Shown here piece after piece: positions 33,461-44,477 of a stretch of DNA of 64,000 bases. Location of the stretch: assembly GCA_021234155.1 (NCBI GenBank), contig JAJEKV010000001.1, positions 31,944,177 through 32,008,176 on the forward strand. Reading direction: 5' to 3'. The notes under the pieces were generated by a model, which ran no database searches, was not told the DNA's origin, and saw only the letters and a program-made list of their open reading frames with translations. Numbering within the stretch: the first letter of the stretch is position 1; each line of letters opens with the position of its first letter. A program made the position numbers and the translations under genes. Source of the DNA: Isoetes taiwanensis. Lineage: Eukaryota > Streptophyta > Lycopodiopsida > Isoetales > Isoetaceae.

Positions 33461-34640
33461 ATGTCTACCAGGTTTGGAGCATCATTGCTAAGTGTCATAG
33501 ATGAATTCAAAGGAGGATCTGGGTTCCAAATATGGAAAGAAAAGATGAAGCGTGTTCTGATAGCAGAAGACTTGTGGGAGATTATTGATAGCACAGGTGG
33601 GAGGATTGCAACAAGCCAGTATGGAGTTGTTAATACAGGAACTACACGTACAAATCAGGGAAGAGCTTCTTTTGAAGTAAGTGGTACTTCAAGTGGTGTT
33701 TCTGTGACAAGTGCAGGGGGAAGTACGATTGAAGATGAAAAAATCCGAGAAGCAGAAGGTATAATCACTAGCAAAGTTGGTCCTACTATTCTGCTCAAAC
33801 TCAAAAATAAAACTTCTAGAGAAATGTGGGCATACTTGTTGGACCATTTTGAGAAGAAAACATGGCTCTAATGGCCTTGTCCCACCATAGAAAGATGGGT
33901 GTGGCGTACAATAAAAAATTGGTTAGAGTAGGCAAAGTTGAAGGATTCTACATCTACTTCAGATGTCAATGGATGGATGGAGAAGATTCAACCCCCACGA
34001 ATGATAGTGGGATCCACACACTTGGTAACTAGATACCTAATACGCCCTGAAATCCTTTGGTGAGTGGAAACCGGAATTGCCCATTCTATAGTACCCGCCT
34101 CTGCGAAGAAGACGGTGATATTTTCCTATAGTACTCACAAGCAGGGAAGAAGAGCAGATATTCTGGTAGTACATTCACACCTAGCTCTATGGGCATGCCT
34201 CTTGAGGGGGCTCTTTGTTAATTTTTTATCTACAATAATAATATACTCCTACCTTCAAAAAAAAAAAAAAAAACATATTCGCAAATTGATGTATTGGAAA
34301 GTAAGCTCCAGAAATTGAAGTTTCACGACAAGGATGATGTGGACATGTTTTTTGAAAAGTTTGACACTATAGTTTTTGATCTAGAAGCTGCAGCTACTAG
34401 GATGACACCTAAACACGAAGTTAATGCAATATCAAGGTCTTTGTCTGAATTTGGACAGTTATCCGAATGCTGCAAAAACAAGGGATGTGGCTGAGAATGT
34501 GTTATGAACAGAAGTAGAGCATCAACTCCTGATTCAAGAAGAGGAACAAAAAGCAGCAGAAATTCTTTACACCAATAAGGAAAACAGAGGTCGAGGAGCA
34601 GGCAGTAAAGGGAAAATTGGCCCATGCTATAACTATAATT
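33461..34640 (+). pseudogene. Copia Gag, interrupted by an insertion
   Basis: Starts MSTRFGASLLSVIDEFKGGS with the Copia gag pattern FQIWKEKMKRVLIAEDLWEI, runs to LLDHFEKKT at about 33863, is interrupted by the poly(A) insert, then resumes (YSQIDVLESKLQKLKFHDKD) near 34275 and continues with a frameshift near 34470 to the first zinc knuckle. Confidence 0.85.
33865..34274 (+). mobile_element. Poly(A) retroelement inserted in Copia gag
   Basis: About 410 bp ending in a 16-17 base A run (34258-34273). The gag codons resume directly after it, and AAAACAT occurs on both sides (near 33856 and 34270), a likely target duplication. No polymerase III boxes or recognisable protein were seen, so SINE versus truncated LINE is undecided. 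Confidence 0.65.
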
Positions 34641-35242
34641 CTTATGGCCACATTAAAGCTAACTGCCCTAAAGTGAATGAAACAGATCTCACATGCTATA
34701 ACTATGGCGCCAAAGGACACTTATCAAATAATTGCTCAAGTCCCAATTATTCTAATCCTAAAGAAAGAGGAAGGGGAACTCGTGGAGGACTTGCAGGAAA
34801 AGGAAGAGGAGCAGATAAGTGGAAAAAGGCAAGTGTCCATTTTACACAAGAGGTTGCAAATGAACAAGAAGAAGGATCTGATCATGATGCTAAGATAAAC
34901 TTTCAGACCTTATCCATTTGTGAAAATAATAATAAGATTGATGATGACTTTCTGATCTTAGATAGTGGAGCTGAGAGATCAGTAACACAATCAGTTAAAA
35001 TGTTAAAAGAATGCAGTGGAAGAAGATCGGGATATGTGCCGGTCGGCAATGGAGAAATGCAAAGAATCGAGGATATAGGCATACTTGAACTATATGATAT
35101 AAATGGCAAAATTGTGAATTTGAAAAATGTTTTATGTGTTCCTACGTTACTGAGGAATTTAATTTCTATATCTCAACTAGTGGATTTGGGATTTAGAGTC
35201 CTTTTTGAGAAGGTCGATTGTAAGGTGTTTTTTTGGAGATGA
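34620..35242 (+). pseudogene. Copia zinc knuckles and aspartic protease
   Basis: Two knuckles read CYNYNSYGHIKANC and CYNYGAKGHLSNNC: in both, the second Cys of CX2C is Tyr, so zinc binding is probably lost. A basic Gly/Arg-rich linker follows, then the protease motif LILDSGAERSVT (active Asp near 34961) and LKNVLCVPTLLRNLISISQL, a standard Copia signature. A frameshift near 35225 ends the frame. Confidence 0.85.
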
Positions 35243-35576
35243 ATTAAAGTTCATTGGAAAACGTGTTGGAAATCTTTTGGGTAGTAAATGTTTGTCATGC
35301 ATAAATCCGACTACAATATGTTCCACTAGGACATGGCATGAAAGATTAAGCCACATCAATATTGCATATGTAAATGTCATGGCAAAGAAAGGACTTATAA
35401 TAGTTTCAGAAAATATAGCAGATCCATTTATATGTGTTGGATGCAAACGGGGGAAACACACCAGACTGCCATTTTCAAAATAAAAAAGAAGAGCAAAGGA
35501 ATTGCTTGATTTGATACATACAGACCTATGTGGTCCGTTGAATGTGTCTAGTGCTTCATCGAAAAATATCATACCT
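35205..35576 (+). pseudogene. Copia pre-integrase zinc domain and integrase start
   Basis: The HHCC domain is visible as TWHERLSHINIAYV and ICVGCKRGKHTRLPF. After a stop near 35481 the integrase core begins ELLDLIHTDLCGPLNVSSA and is cut at about 35576 by the nested insertion. Confidence 0.85.
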
Positions 35577-37203
35577 TAGAATTAAGTGAAAATGGAGCGG
35601 TGAAAACTTTGCTCCAAGTCTAGCGTTGAACATAATAATATTCTTTATTGTCGATTATGTCGCCAGTATATTAAATGGCTCATATTTCTAATGGTTTAAA
35701 AAAAAAAAAAAACTTGTGAGTTGTCGCCACTATATTGAATGGCTTGTTTTTCTATTGGTTTGAAAAAATAACAGAGGTAATATATTCGTGATGCGATTAT
35801 AGACTTGAAGGTCAATGATCGCGTCGTCGTGAATCCTTGATCTAGTGTATTTCTTGATGAATGAATGCTCACGCATATTTGACCTAGCATTTTTGTGAAA
35901 AATTTATTGAAGGTCATATGACCATTGATGCTTGTGTTGGCTACATATAGGTCCTTATCAATTGGTCGAACGAAATGGTGCCAAGAAAAATTGTTATCCA
36001 TAGAGCTTGTATGATTTCTTGATGATCCGACCGGAATTGAGAGGATAAATAAGAACTAGGCATCTACATTCAGCCAAAGACAAGTCGGCTCCATTCCCAT
36101 GGTTGTTAACATAATGAGAATAGATGCAATTAGATCATGCTTTCAATTCAAGCTTGCTTTTGCATTTCTCGTAACTCTATTTTATTGCATGAAAGTGAAG
36201 CATGTTTTGTTCTAAGTTGCTGCTCAAGTGAAGTTAATTATCTGAACATCTATTGCCTTGTTGCTAAATGGTACAATGGATATGGATCATACTCTAAAAG
36301 TAGTGCAAAAATAGATATAATAGTTGGAATTACTAGTTAATGTAAGAAATTATGCTCAAAGTCCATAATGACTTTAAGGATTGAAACAAATATATCAAAA
36401 AGACAACAACGTAAAACAATATAATAGACTACTAACATGCATAGTAAATAAGCATGTGCCAAAAACATATAACACACTTCCTAAACCAAATGTGGTTTTT
36501 GAACTAATAAGAAAAACTTGAGAGGATTGAAACCAGGTTAAAACCATGTATCTGATCATGCTAACTAGTATGTAAAATCATCTTAGATTATAATATTGAC
36601 AATGTAGGCTCAAAAATCACCTCCTAAACTAGCAATAATTTTAAGAAACTAGTGTAAGACATATAATTAGTATAAGAACTGTGATCAAACTAGTAGTGAT
36701 ATTACAAAACCATGAAAGTCATCTAGTTTTCGTTGACATTACGAGTTGTATGTATTAAAAACAATCATTATACTAGTTTCCATAATGATTATGAATGCAA
36801 GTTAATTTTTGGGGGCCTTGTGAATGGCATGATAGCCAGATTATTTGTTAGCCATTATTATTTGAACTATGAAGTTGCCCTGATGCATGAACTATTTAAT
36901 GGCATGTCTGATGCAAGCTATGAAGTTCAAATGCACTATTATTCCTTTGTATTCTAATGTCACCCTCACTCGTTTACATGCATTGACTAGAATTATCCAA
37001 TCACCTATATTTGGTTGTATCATGGCATGTATATAAATCCTTTGGTTCTTGGAAGCAAGGGGATTCACATAGTTTTATCCATACAATATAGGTGAATGAC
37101 CCAAAAGGGTTTTTTTGGGGCTTGAACCATACATATACTCTTACCTAGGGAGGGTTTTTTAGGTGATTCTGATACAATATATGGCTGAAATGGGGGGTCT
37201 TGG

Positions 37204-37345
37204 TGTGACGTTCCCCAAATCCATACGATGCCCCCATCGTATAAATATGGAAAATTTCCCTCCCATGGCGAACCCATCACCACGGAAAGGCCTTCCGTCT
37301 GACTCGGACTACTTGTGATGGCCAAGTGTCCGGGTTGCGTGTTCA
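37204..37345 (+). mobile_element. Possible LTR-start fragment of the Ty3 family
   Basis: Begins TGTGACGTTCCCC followed by ATACGATGCCCCC-type text as in the LTR start at 44478. The similarity is short. Confidence 0.35.
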
Positions 37346-37347
37346 GA

Positions 37348-37620
37348 TGCACAGATCCTTCTTGATGCCCAACAACGAATTATCAAAGCATTCACGTGCT
37401 CATCAATTGCTAATGAGGTGAAGAGCCGTATTTGGGAGCACTATCTTCAGATTCATACCTACTTATGAGTTTTTGCTTACTCTACATATTGTTTAGATGT
37501 TGTATTTGAGTGGGGTGGTTTTGCTCTAGTGGATATTCTCTCCACTGAGTTATTAGTCTCCATTGTACTCTATAACTTTCTCTAGATAATAAAGGCTCAA
37601 GTCCTTCAAAAAAAAAAAAA
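37348..37620 (+). mobile_element. 3' end of a LINE-like element
   Basis: A frame reads DAQQRIIKAFTCSSIANEVK and stops near 37468, followed by a T-rich tail (GGGGTGGTTTTGCTCTAGTGG) resembling the tail at 28130-28249, and an A run at 37608-37620. Only the last part of the element is present. Confidence 0.55.
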
Positions 37621-37627
37621 GGACACG

Positions 37628-38965
37628 TGGTGTCATTCGTCCCACGCCTTCTATGGGAATCCTATATAGCGGAAGCGTATATACATGTTAGCATCTAGCA
37701 ACAATACCAATAAATAATATACCACCACGAAGGGTGGCCCATCATCATCAATGAAAGGACAATATAACCATAAATAACATGAGCAAAACACCATAACAAG
37801 GGTGCTACACGGGGCTCAGACTCCATGGGGGTCAACTGACGGTCAGGGCCTCAAGATATCAGCAGATGGAAAGATAACATGGCGTTGACTGGCATAAGAC
37901 AATGGCACTCCATCCGCCCCTCCTGTACACACTTTGCAGATAGGCTGAATCATGCTAGGACGTGCTTGTACCCTCCGGAGACGCAATCCCAAGGAATCAT
38001 CCTATGGGACTACTCCGTGTTACATCTCCCCAGTCCGATGAGACAAGTTGGAGAAGCTTCCCCTCCCGGATCACAACGGTTCCCTGGGTGTGCTAGAGGA
38101 TACCTGTCACACCTGCAGCACCTGTATCTGTACCTGACTTACCCCCCTAAATCTACGCAAAGTCGAGGACGTCCATAAAGGCCATATCCAACGGCCCATA
38201 CCCAGCCCGCACACTGTAGGAGCCCCAGTAGCCACGCTCAGCAAGGCTCCACCCCTGCTTCACCAATTGTGTCCGTTGTTTAGTGCTGAACCACATCATA
38301 GCATCCACAGCCAGGTTGGCTCTTGTGCACAGGCCGCATTTACTGGGTTTTAAGAGTTCTAACTAGGAACATCTCTACTTCTAGATGGCCTTTAGGTCTC
38401 TACCCCCCTTTTACCCATACAACACAAGAGGAACAAAAAGAAAGCTATTCTTATACATCCATCCATCCATAGCTTCGAATAGAACATAAAATAGAGAGAC
38501 TAATCATCCATCTAACAAACAAGGGTTAGTTCCTAACTAGAATATCATGCTAACTAAGCCTACTAACTGGTATCTGAGCTAGATCTCCCATCTCTTAGGT
38601 TCTCCATGCCTTGCTGGTGGGATGAGCTCCTCCTCCTTCTCCAATTGCCCCCCAATTTGATTTGGGGCAAATGGGGGTGTAAAATCCCAATTTGGGTGTA
38701 CCAAGATAGCAGGTCTACCTTGCCCAATTGATTTGGGCCAGGTGGCAACTCTAGGTTGGCTAATATTAACTAATTTGATATTTTAACCCCTTTTAATATT
38801 AGGTTAAGCCCTAAATTCGAATTAGGGTTTAGGGTTAGGTTTCCACATTAATAATTAATGATCATCATAGCTAACCTTAGCTTATGAATAATTAATGTGC
38901 CATTAATTATTCATAGTGATGTGTCATGTATTTATACTCAACGTATAAATACGTGGAACATCACA
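37628..38965 (-). mobile_element. Solo LTR of the Ty3 family, diverged
   Basis: On minus it begins TGTGATGTTCCACG. The blocks CACTCCATCCGCCCCTCCTG, TACATCTCCCCAGT, GCGGAAGCGTA and TTTAGGTCTCTACCCCCC occur in the reverse order and strand expected from the LTR 44478-46182. No internal region flanks it, so an internal deletion by LTR recombination is likely. Confidence 0.75.
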
Positions 38966-39033
38966 TTTGGGAAGATTTCTAAGGTGTATACAAGGGGGTT
39001 TGGTGACCTTTGGCATGCACATGAGATAACTCC

Positions 39034-39150
39034 TATAAGTCGTATTTAATTAAAGTGGGACTCATTCCATTCCCACTTTTTTTCGGAACCCTGTTAATTT
39101 ACACAAAAAGGAGCACCCCGACCCGAAAACTATCCTCAATTCGAATTTTT
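39034..39150 (+). repeat. Dispersed repeat, partner of 1228-1344
   Basis: See the minus-strand copy at 1228. It lies between the solo LTR and the resumed Copia integrase. Confidence 0.85.
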
Positions 39151-39246
39151 GAATAAAACTCTGCATCCAAGCTTTGCTGCAGTTTTCTCTGGTTAGCGAG
39201 TCGAGAACAAGAACAATGCAACTGAAACAAAGGAAATTCATTAAAG

Positions 39247-40118
39247 TTTGTTTTCACTGACAACTTTAGTGGAAAAACTAGATGTTATTGTCTAACTAAA
39301 GATCTAGCATTTGATGCATTTAAATTGTTTGCCAGTGAAGTTGAATGTGAAACAGGGAGGAAGATTAAGTGTATCAGATCTGACAGAGGAGGAGAATACC
39401 AGGAAAATTTGTAGTCTACTGCAATGAAAAGGGGATCAAACGACAATACACTTGCAGTCACACACCCCAACAAAATGGGATGGCTGAAAGGAAGAACAGA
39501 ACCATTCTAAATTCTATCCGGGCAATGTTAAAGCACAATGGTCTTCCGAATTTTTTATGGGAAGAGGCCGTCTGCTGTACACATACAAAATCTTTACCGT
39601 CTGCGAGCTTAAAAGGAGGTATACCTCAAAAACTTTGGTCTGGAACTCATCCTAATTATGAGAATCTTAGAGTGTGTGGATGTTTGGCATTTGTACATGT
39701 TCCTGAGGAACAAAGGGTCAAACTTGATGACAGATGTTGGATTGCATATCTGGTAGGATATGACAGACATTCTAAGGGATATAGACTTTATGATCCACAA
39801 AGAAGGAAGATCATTATTATCTGAGATGTTACGTTCGATGAAGGACAACTCTATAAACCTAGAATCTTAACCAACAAAGTTGATTCTATCATTTCTGATG
39901 CAGAAAGACTAAACGATGGGAGTGTTCAAACAAATAATCATACAAGTGAATAAGCGAAATTGCAGCAAATTATTAATGATTTCAATGATGTGCAGGTTAC
40001 TAAAAATAATGTGGATGTTGATAATCTTGCTACAGGTGAATTAGAAGAACGCGGAGCACACATTGAACAGCCCACACCTATTCAAAAAAGAACTGAAGTC
40101 AGGACTGCCCCGTTGAAA
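39247..40118 (+). pseudogene. Copia integrase, second half
   Basis: Resumes with FTDNFSGKTRCYCLTKDL, then IRSDRGGEYQE, and after a frameshift near 39405 YTCSHTPQQNGMAERKNRTI and FLWEEAV, the catalytic integrase core, then VCGCLAFVHVPEEQRVKLDD and a linker to about 40118. No reverse transcriptase or RNase H follows; the element is cut off next to the repeat at 40133. Confidence 0.88.
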
Positions 40119-40132
40119 TAAGTGATATTAGG

Positions 40133-40290
40133 CGAAATCATATTTCATATTTTAAAATCATAGGCGCCTCCAATCATAAATGACTATAAGCGAAAGGAGA
40201 GGTGCCTAAAGGCCCCAACATACGATCTGGTTGCAGGATCGACGAATCTGACACTGTAGTAGTCCAGGGTGCACCTCCTTTAGAATACGA
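40133..40290. repeat. Dispersed 155-bp repeat, copy 1
   Basis: Matches 57928-58088 closely (CTCCAATCATAAATGACTAT, CCCCAACATACGATCTGG, AGTAGTCCAGGGTGCACCTC). Both copies sit at transposon edges. No coding capacity. Confidence 0.85.
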
Positions 40291-42975
40291 GGATGCTAGA
40301 TAGAGCATTGAACACTACGATTCTCCTCCATTCTGGAATGCATGCGCTTCAAATGATCAATGCATGCAATCTTATAGTTCCCGACATATTTCGAAGAACC
40401 CAATTTAGAAACAAATGCGAAAAACATCCCTTTTTTTTGCTATCATCTTCGGCCCTCCAATTGGTATATTCTCCTTTTATTCCCTCCTCCACACTAATCT
40501 ATGCCATTTATTAAGTATATTCAAAGCATATTCAGCAAACATCACCACCTCACCTAGGGTTTGCCCATCCGCCAAGCCAAAAAAGATCTAATTTAGAGCC
40601 AATTCACATTATGTTGATCAATGAAATAAAATACATTTAACCTTTAATCAAAACATTTCTAGGTTAAAAGAATGTGAATTATATGGGCCTTCAGTTCAAA
40701 ATGCTGATTTAGATCAGGAGAAGGATTTATATTTGTACATAGATATAGCCTATATGCACTTCTCTGATAGCCATATTTTATTTCCTAAACAATCCGCGAG
40801 GTAAAATCTACTAAAATTGTATCACTCGTATTTAATGTTGTGTCCAATAAATTATAGATACAGTAATGCGCATAGCACAACCATAGCAGTTTCATGCAAT
40901 GGGGCATATATTTTATTAGATGCCCAAAATTAATTCTAGCAGTCTATGGTCGTATATTGTTGAGCATGCCTACATTATAAACACTATCTGGCCCATTAAT
41001 GGTGCAGTAAATCAAAGGTCCATCTAAGCTCCATTCTGCTTACAAAGAACTGATTAATTATGCCAGCTCATCTTCAATTTAACTCTGAACGCTTCATTTG
41101 TTAATTACAGATTCGTCAAAAATAGCAATGCAAGGACATGGGTTTCAGAGGTGATAGAATTCTTAATTATATTTCCAAACTACTGAGAAAATCCCTTGCA
41201 TGTCTTCTGTTAGCTAGTTGTCCCATCAACACTGTATTTAGTCTAGGCTAGCTTATGGCATTAAATAACATAAAAACTCAGTGCAACCGATTTGACACAC
41301 TGTCTACAAACCTGTCTATTATGTTAGAAAAAATGTTGGCTTATCATCTAAATGGGTATCGAAGACATACATGTGTTGTATTACCAATAGGAATCGGAAA
41401 AACCGTCAGATGTAAAGTCAAATTAACCACCTTAAACAACCATCAAGGACTTTCTACACAGAATTTCATTCCGAGCAACATAAACAATGCAGGTAAAGCT
41501 AAAATTCAAAAGCACGCCCTCCGACTACAGATATGCTGAACTTAATCTTAATATCTAGCATTATAACAGGGGTTTTTTTTTTTATGTTTTTGTACTATTT
41601 TCTCTAAGGTTTTCATAAGATTTGGTGGCCGTATTCATCCAGGTGTACTAAAGAGTATTTCTAGAGTGCAATCTTTTGTTAGCCATTGATTTTAGAAAAG
41701 GGGGCAAATCCTGCGGTGGGGGCTTTTTTGTGCTGATTGTGAATATCCTCCCATCATTTTTAGGATTTTTTTTAGGGTTGTGTAGATTAGGGTCTGGTCT
41801 ATGGATTGGATTCGCGGGAGGCCTTCAGGTCGTGGTCTTCTGGTTGTCGTGGTTTAATATCTAGGGCTAGCATGCATGAGCTTATTGTTGCAGGGAAAGC
41901 CTTGGTGATTTTCAAAGGAATCCGGAAGGGAACTGCCGGAATGCATCAACTCAGATACAAGCAGTGTAGGGGCTTATTGTTACAGAGAAAAAATATTGGT
42001 GATTTTGAATGGAGTCCGAAAGAAAGCTGCGGGATGCATCAGTTCAGATTCAGAAGCTGATGAACAGTGCCATTGCTCACTGGGTGAGCATCCTCCCACA
42101 ACGTGGAAATGGGGAGCAAATTTTCTTCCTTCTTTTTCTCGCCCATTTTCACGGCTATGGCAGAGCTGCAATTACGGTGCCGACGGTTATGGCACCTGCT
42201 TTGCCTAAGTCTGAGTTCTTGCATGTTTTTTCCTATTTATGCCCTGTTTTTCCCTAAGTTTATGCCTGTTCATCCTTTGATTTTTGCCCGTTCATCGCCA
42301 AATCCACCCTTTGGAGCTTCTTTCCGGTAGCATGAAGCAACGACAGCAATTTTCAAGTGCAGATCGGCCATTCCTAGGCTCTTACCAACAGTTAGAGTAT
42401 AGCTGCGCTATGGAATGAGCAAGAAGTTCTACGGCCACTGGAAATGGGATTCTGCCTCAAACCGGTGGTGATTTGTCTGGTCTTTTTTGTCTTTATAGGG
42501 GATTAAGCTTTAGTCTTATTTATCATTTTTGTTCTTGCTTTCCTCGTCCCCTGTTTCGAGTTTGTGTCATTGAAAGCTTGGCCGCAGTTTGTTTCTTCTA
42601 AGAGCAAGGGGTCGTTGAGGCATCTCTGGCTCAGATTCTATGTTTCTTCCAGGTTTTTTTCTAGCAGTGTACAGGGCTATGGCACTGGGCAGTGATGGCA
42701 GAGTTAGCCAAGAAACTGAAGAAACTATTAGGCGGTCTGGATAGCGCATCTGCAGTTTGTTCTAAGTTTGCCCATGACAGAGATTGTATGTGAGTCGATT
42801 TACACCCTAGAATCGACCATGATTTCTTTTCTTGCTGGTTCTTGTGTATTCTTTCAGGGATTTTGAACTGGAACAGAGTTGCGGACTGTAGATGGTATTG
42901 AGCAGGTCGATTTTCAGCTGGTTGTAGTTCAACTTGTTGCCCTTTTGTTCTTTCGCCTATGATGCTTTCTGATTT
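40291..42975. other. Unassigned region before the UGT fragment
   Basis: The part 40430-40560 resembles the region upstream of the PPR gene (59780-59920). Two similar units of about 95 bp occur at 41880-42060 (landmarks GGTGATTTT and CATCAG/CATCAAC). No gene is supported. Confidence 0.35.
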
Positions 42976-43003
42976 GTGGGTTCAAATCCCATGGTAGTAT
43001 CCC

Positions 43004-43417
43004 ATGGTATTTGTGACGAGGCTAGGCCGCATCGCGGCTTGGGTGCCCCAGCAGTTGGTCTTAGGCCATGCTTCTATTGGTGGCTTTCTAACTCACTGCA
43101 GTTGGGGTTCTGTTACGGAGAGCATTTACAGTTGCGTGCCAATGATTGGATGGCCGTTTGAAGTGGACCAGAGTACTAACTGCAAGATTATTGTTGAACA
43201 TAGAAATATAGGCGTAACGTTCTCAAAGGAAAAAATAACTGAAGAGAAGATTCAGAAAGCTATTGAAGATCAAATGAGGGGATCTAGAGGAAAGGTTGCC
43301 CGGAATAATGTGGAAAGGCTTCGTGATGCAGCGAAGAAAGCTCAAATGAAAGATGGCTTGTCAAAAAGGGCTTTGGAGGATTTTGTGGAACATATGGCCG
43401 GCACTGGAAGTGAATGA
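43004..43417 (+). pseudogene. UDP-glycosyltransferase C-terminus (PSPG box)
   Basis: 137 residues with a PSPG-like signature: AAWVPQQLVLGHASIGGFL, then THCSWGSVTESIYSCVPMIG and WPFEVDQSTN, where family members have HCGWNSxxE. The rest is the usual C-terminal helix region ending TGSE. Family 1 UGTs add sugars to small molecules from UDP-sugars. The N-terminal acceptor domain (about 330 residues) is not visible upstream, and Gly to Ser and Asn to Gly changes fall in the donor site. It is either a last exon after a long intron or, more probably, a fragment. Confidence 0.8.
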
Positions 43418-44472
43418 AAGAAAGATGATATGCCGCACCTTCATACTCATCCGAGCTTGGTAAATTTCTTATCTATGAAAATGATATCAGAATTATGATT
43501 GAATTACATTTTTGTATACAATGAAATCTGCTAATGAAGGGATTGTCTTTTAACAGAACCTTGTGACGCCTGATTCTGTTACTATTACATGATGTATCTA
43601 ATGTTGCCAATACATCTTCGTTCTTTATTGGTTAAGGTATCTCATCGTGCAGGAGCTCTTTTGAAAATGTTTGGCAGGATATTTCATTATGTTTGTTGTT
43701 ATTGACTAGCAGGATTTTTAGTACCTCCATTAATCAAAGTAGGGTATTCGGAGTCTCAAGCTCAAAGTCTAAATTTGGAGCCTATAAATTATGCAATTTA
43801 AAATATATGGTTTGCAATAACACATCATTTACTTTTATTTTATTTTGATTTTTATTTTATTTTTTACCTCAAAGTTTATCTATGTTTGTTTCTTTTGGGG
43901 CCCGAAGGGCCGAAAAAATTTTCTAATATAACAACCAACATAACTACTATTAACATTAATTAACACAAACCATTACATTAAACATGTTTAAAATTAAATT
44001 CCCCCTTAAACCCCCTTTGTTTGGGTGCATATTCACACGGGGGGTGACGTAGGGCAGCGAGAGCCCCTGTAATTATGTTTTGCATGTACAAAATCAACAC
44101 CATATAGTACATTGCCTGAAATCTTATAGTATTTTGCAAATCTTATTATACAATATAATAAATTCTATACATCCATACCCCACAAACGAGGAACTTTGTG
44201 TACGGTGTAGATTAAGGAATAAGGGGTGTGAATATGTAGCAAAATAATAGGAGGTTCCAGTGGGATTTGATATGGATGCAAAAATAACAAAATCTTGAAA
44301 CTATAGACCATATATCCCTAAAATAATTGAAAGGGTTGTTATAAAAAAATATATATGTAGATTCAAGATAAAAAATAATCATATTAGTTCGCTGGGTACA
44401 TTAGTTAAAACAGTCTTATTAGGACATTGAATTATTTTGGTAGAGGTTCGAGCCCCCGTATTTCATATTCTA
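43418..44472. other. 3' flank of the UGT fragment, AT-rich
   Basis: No gene recognised. Confidence 0.4.
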
Positions 44473-44477
44473 AAATC
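44473..44477. other. Target-site duplication AAATC (left)
   Basis: Identical to 57877-57881; five bases is the usual size for Ty3 elements. Confidence 0.9.

Larger units (their letters stand above)
35577..39246. mobile_element. Nested 3.7 kb insertion splitting Copia integrase
   Basis: The integrase frame stops at 35576 and resumes at VFTDNFSGKTRCY near 39247. The insert holds AT-rich unassigned sequence (35577-37200), LINE-like and LTR pieces listed separately, and the repeat 39034-39150. No target duplication could be assigned with certainty. Confidence 0.75.

Noticed and set aside
35700-35713. A run near 35700 as another retroelement tail
   Set aside because: No body or target duplication could be defined beside it.
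38566-38577. TGGTATCTGAGC as a further tRNA primer site
   Set aside because: It has a mismatch in the core and lies inside the solo LTR, not after an LTR end.
41980-42330. Several overlapping frames near 42 kb as a gene
   Set aside because: They overlap on both strands, share no family pattern and sit in a region with partial tandem duplication.
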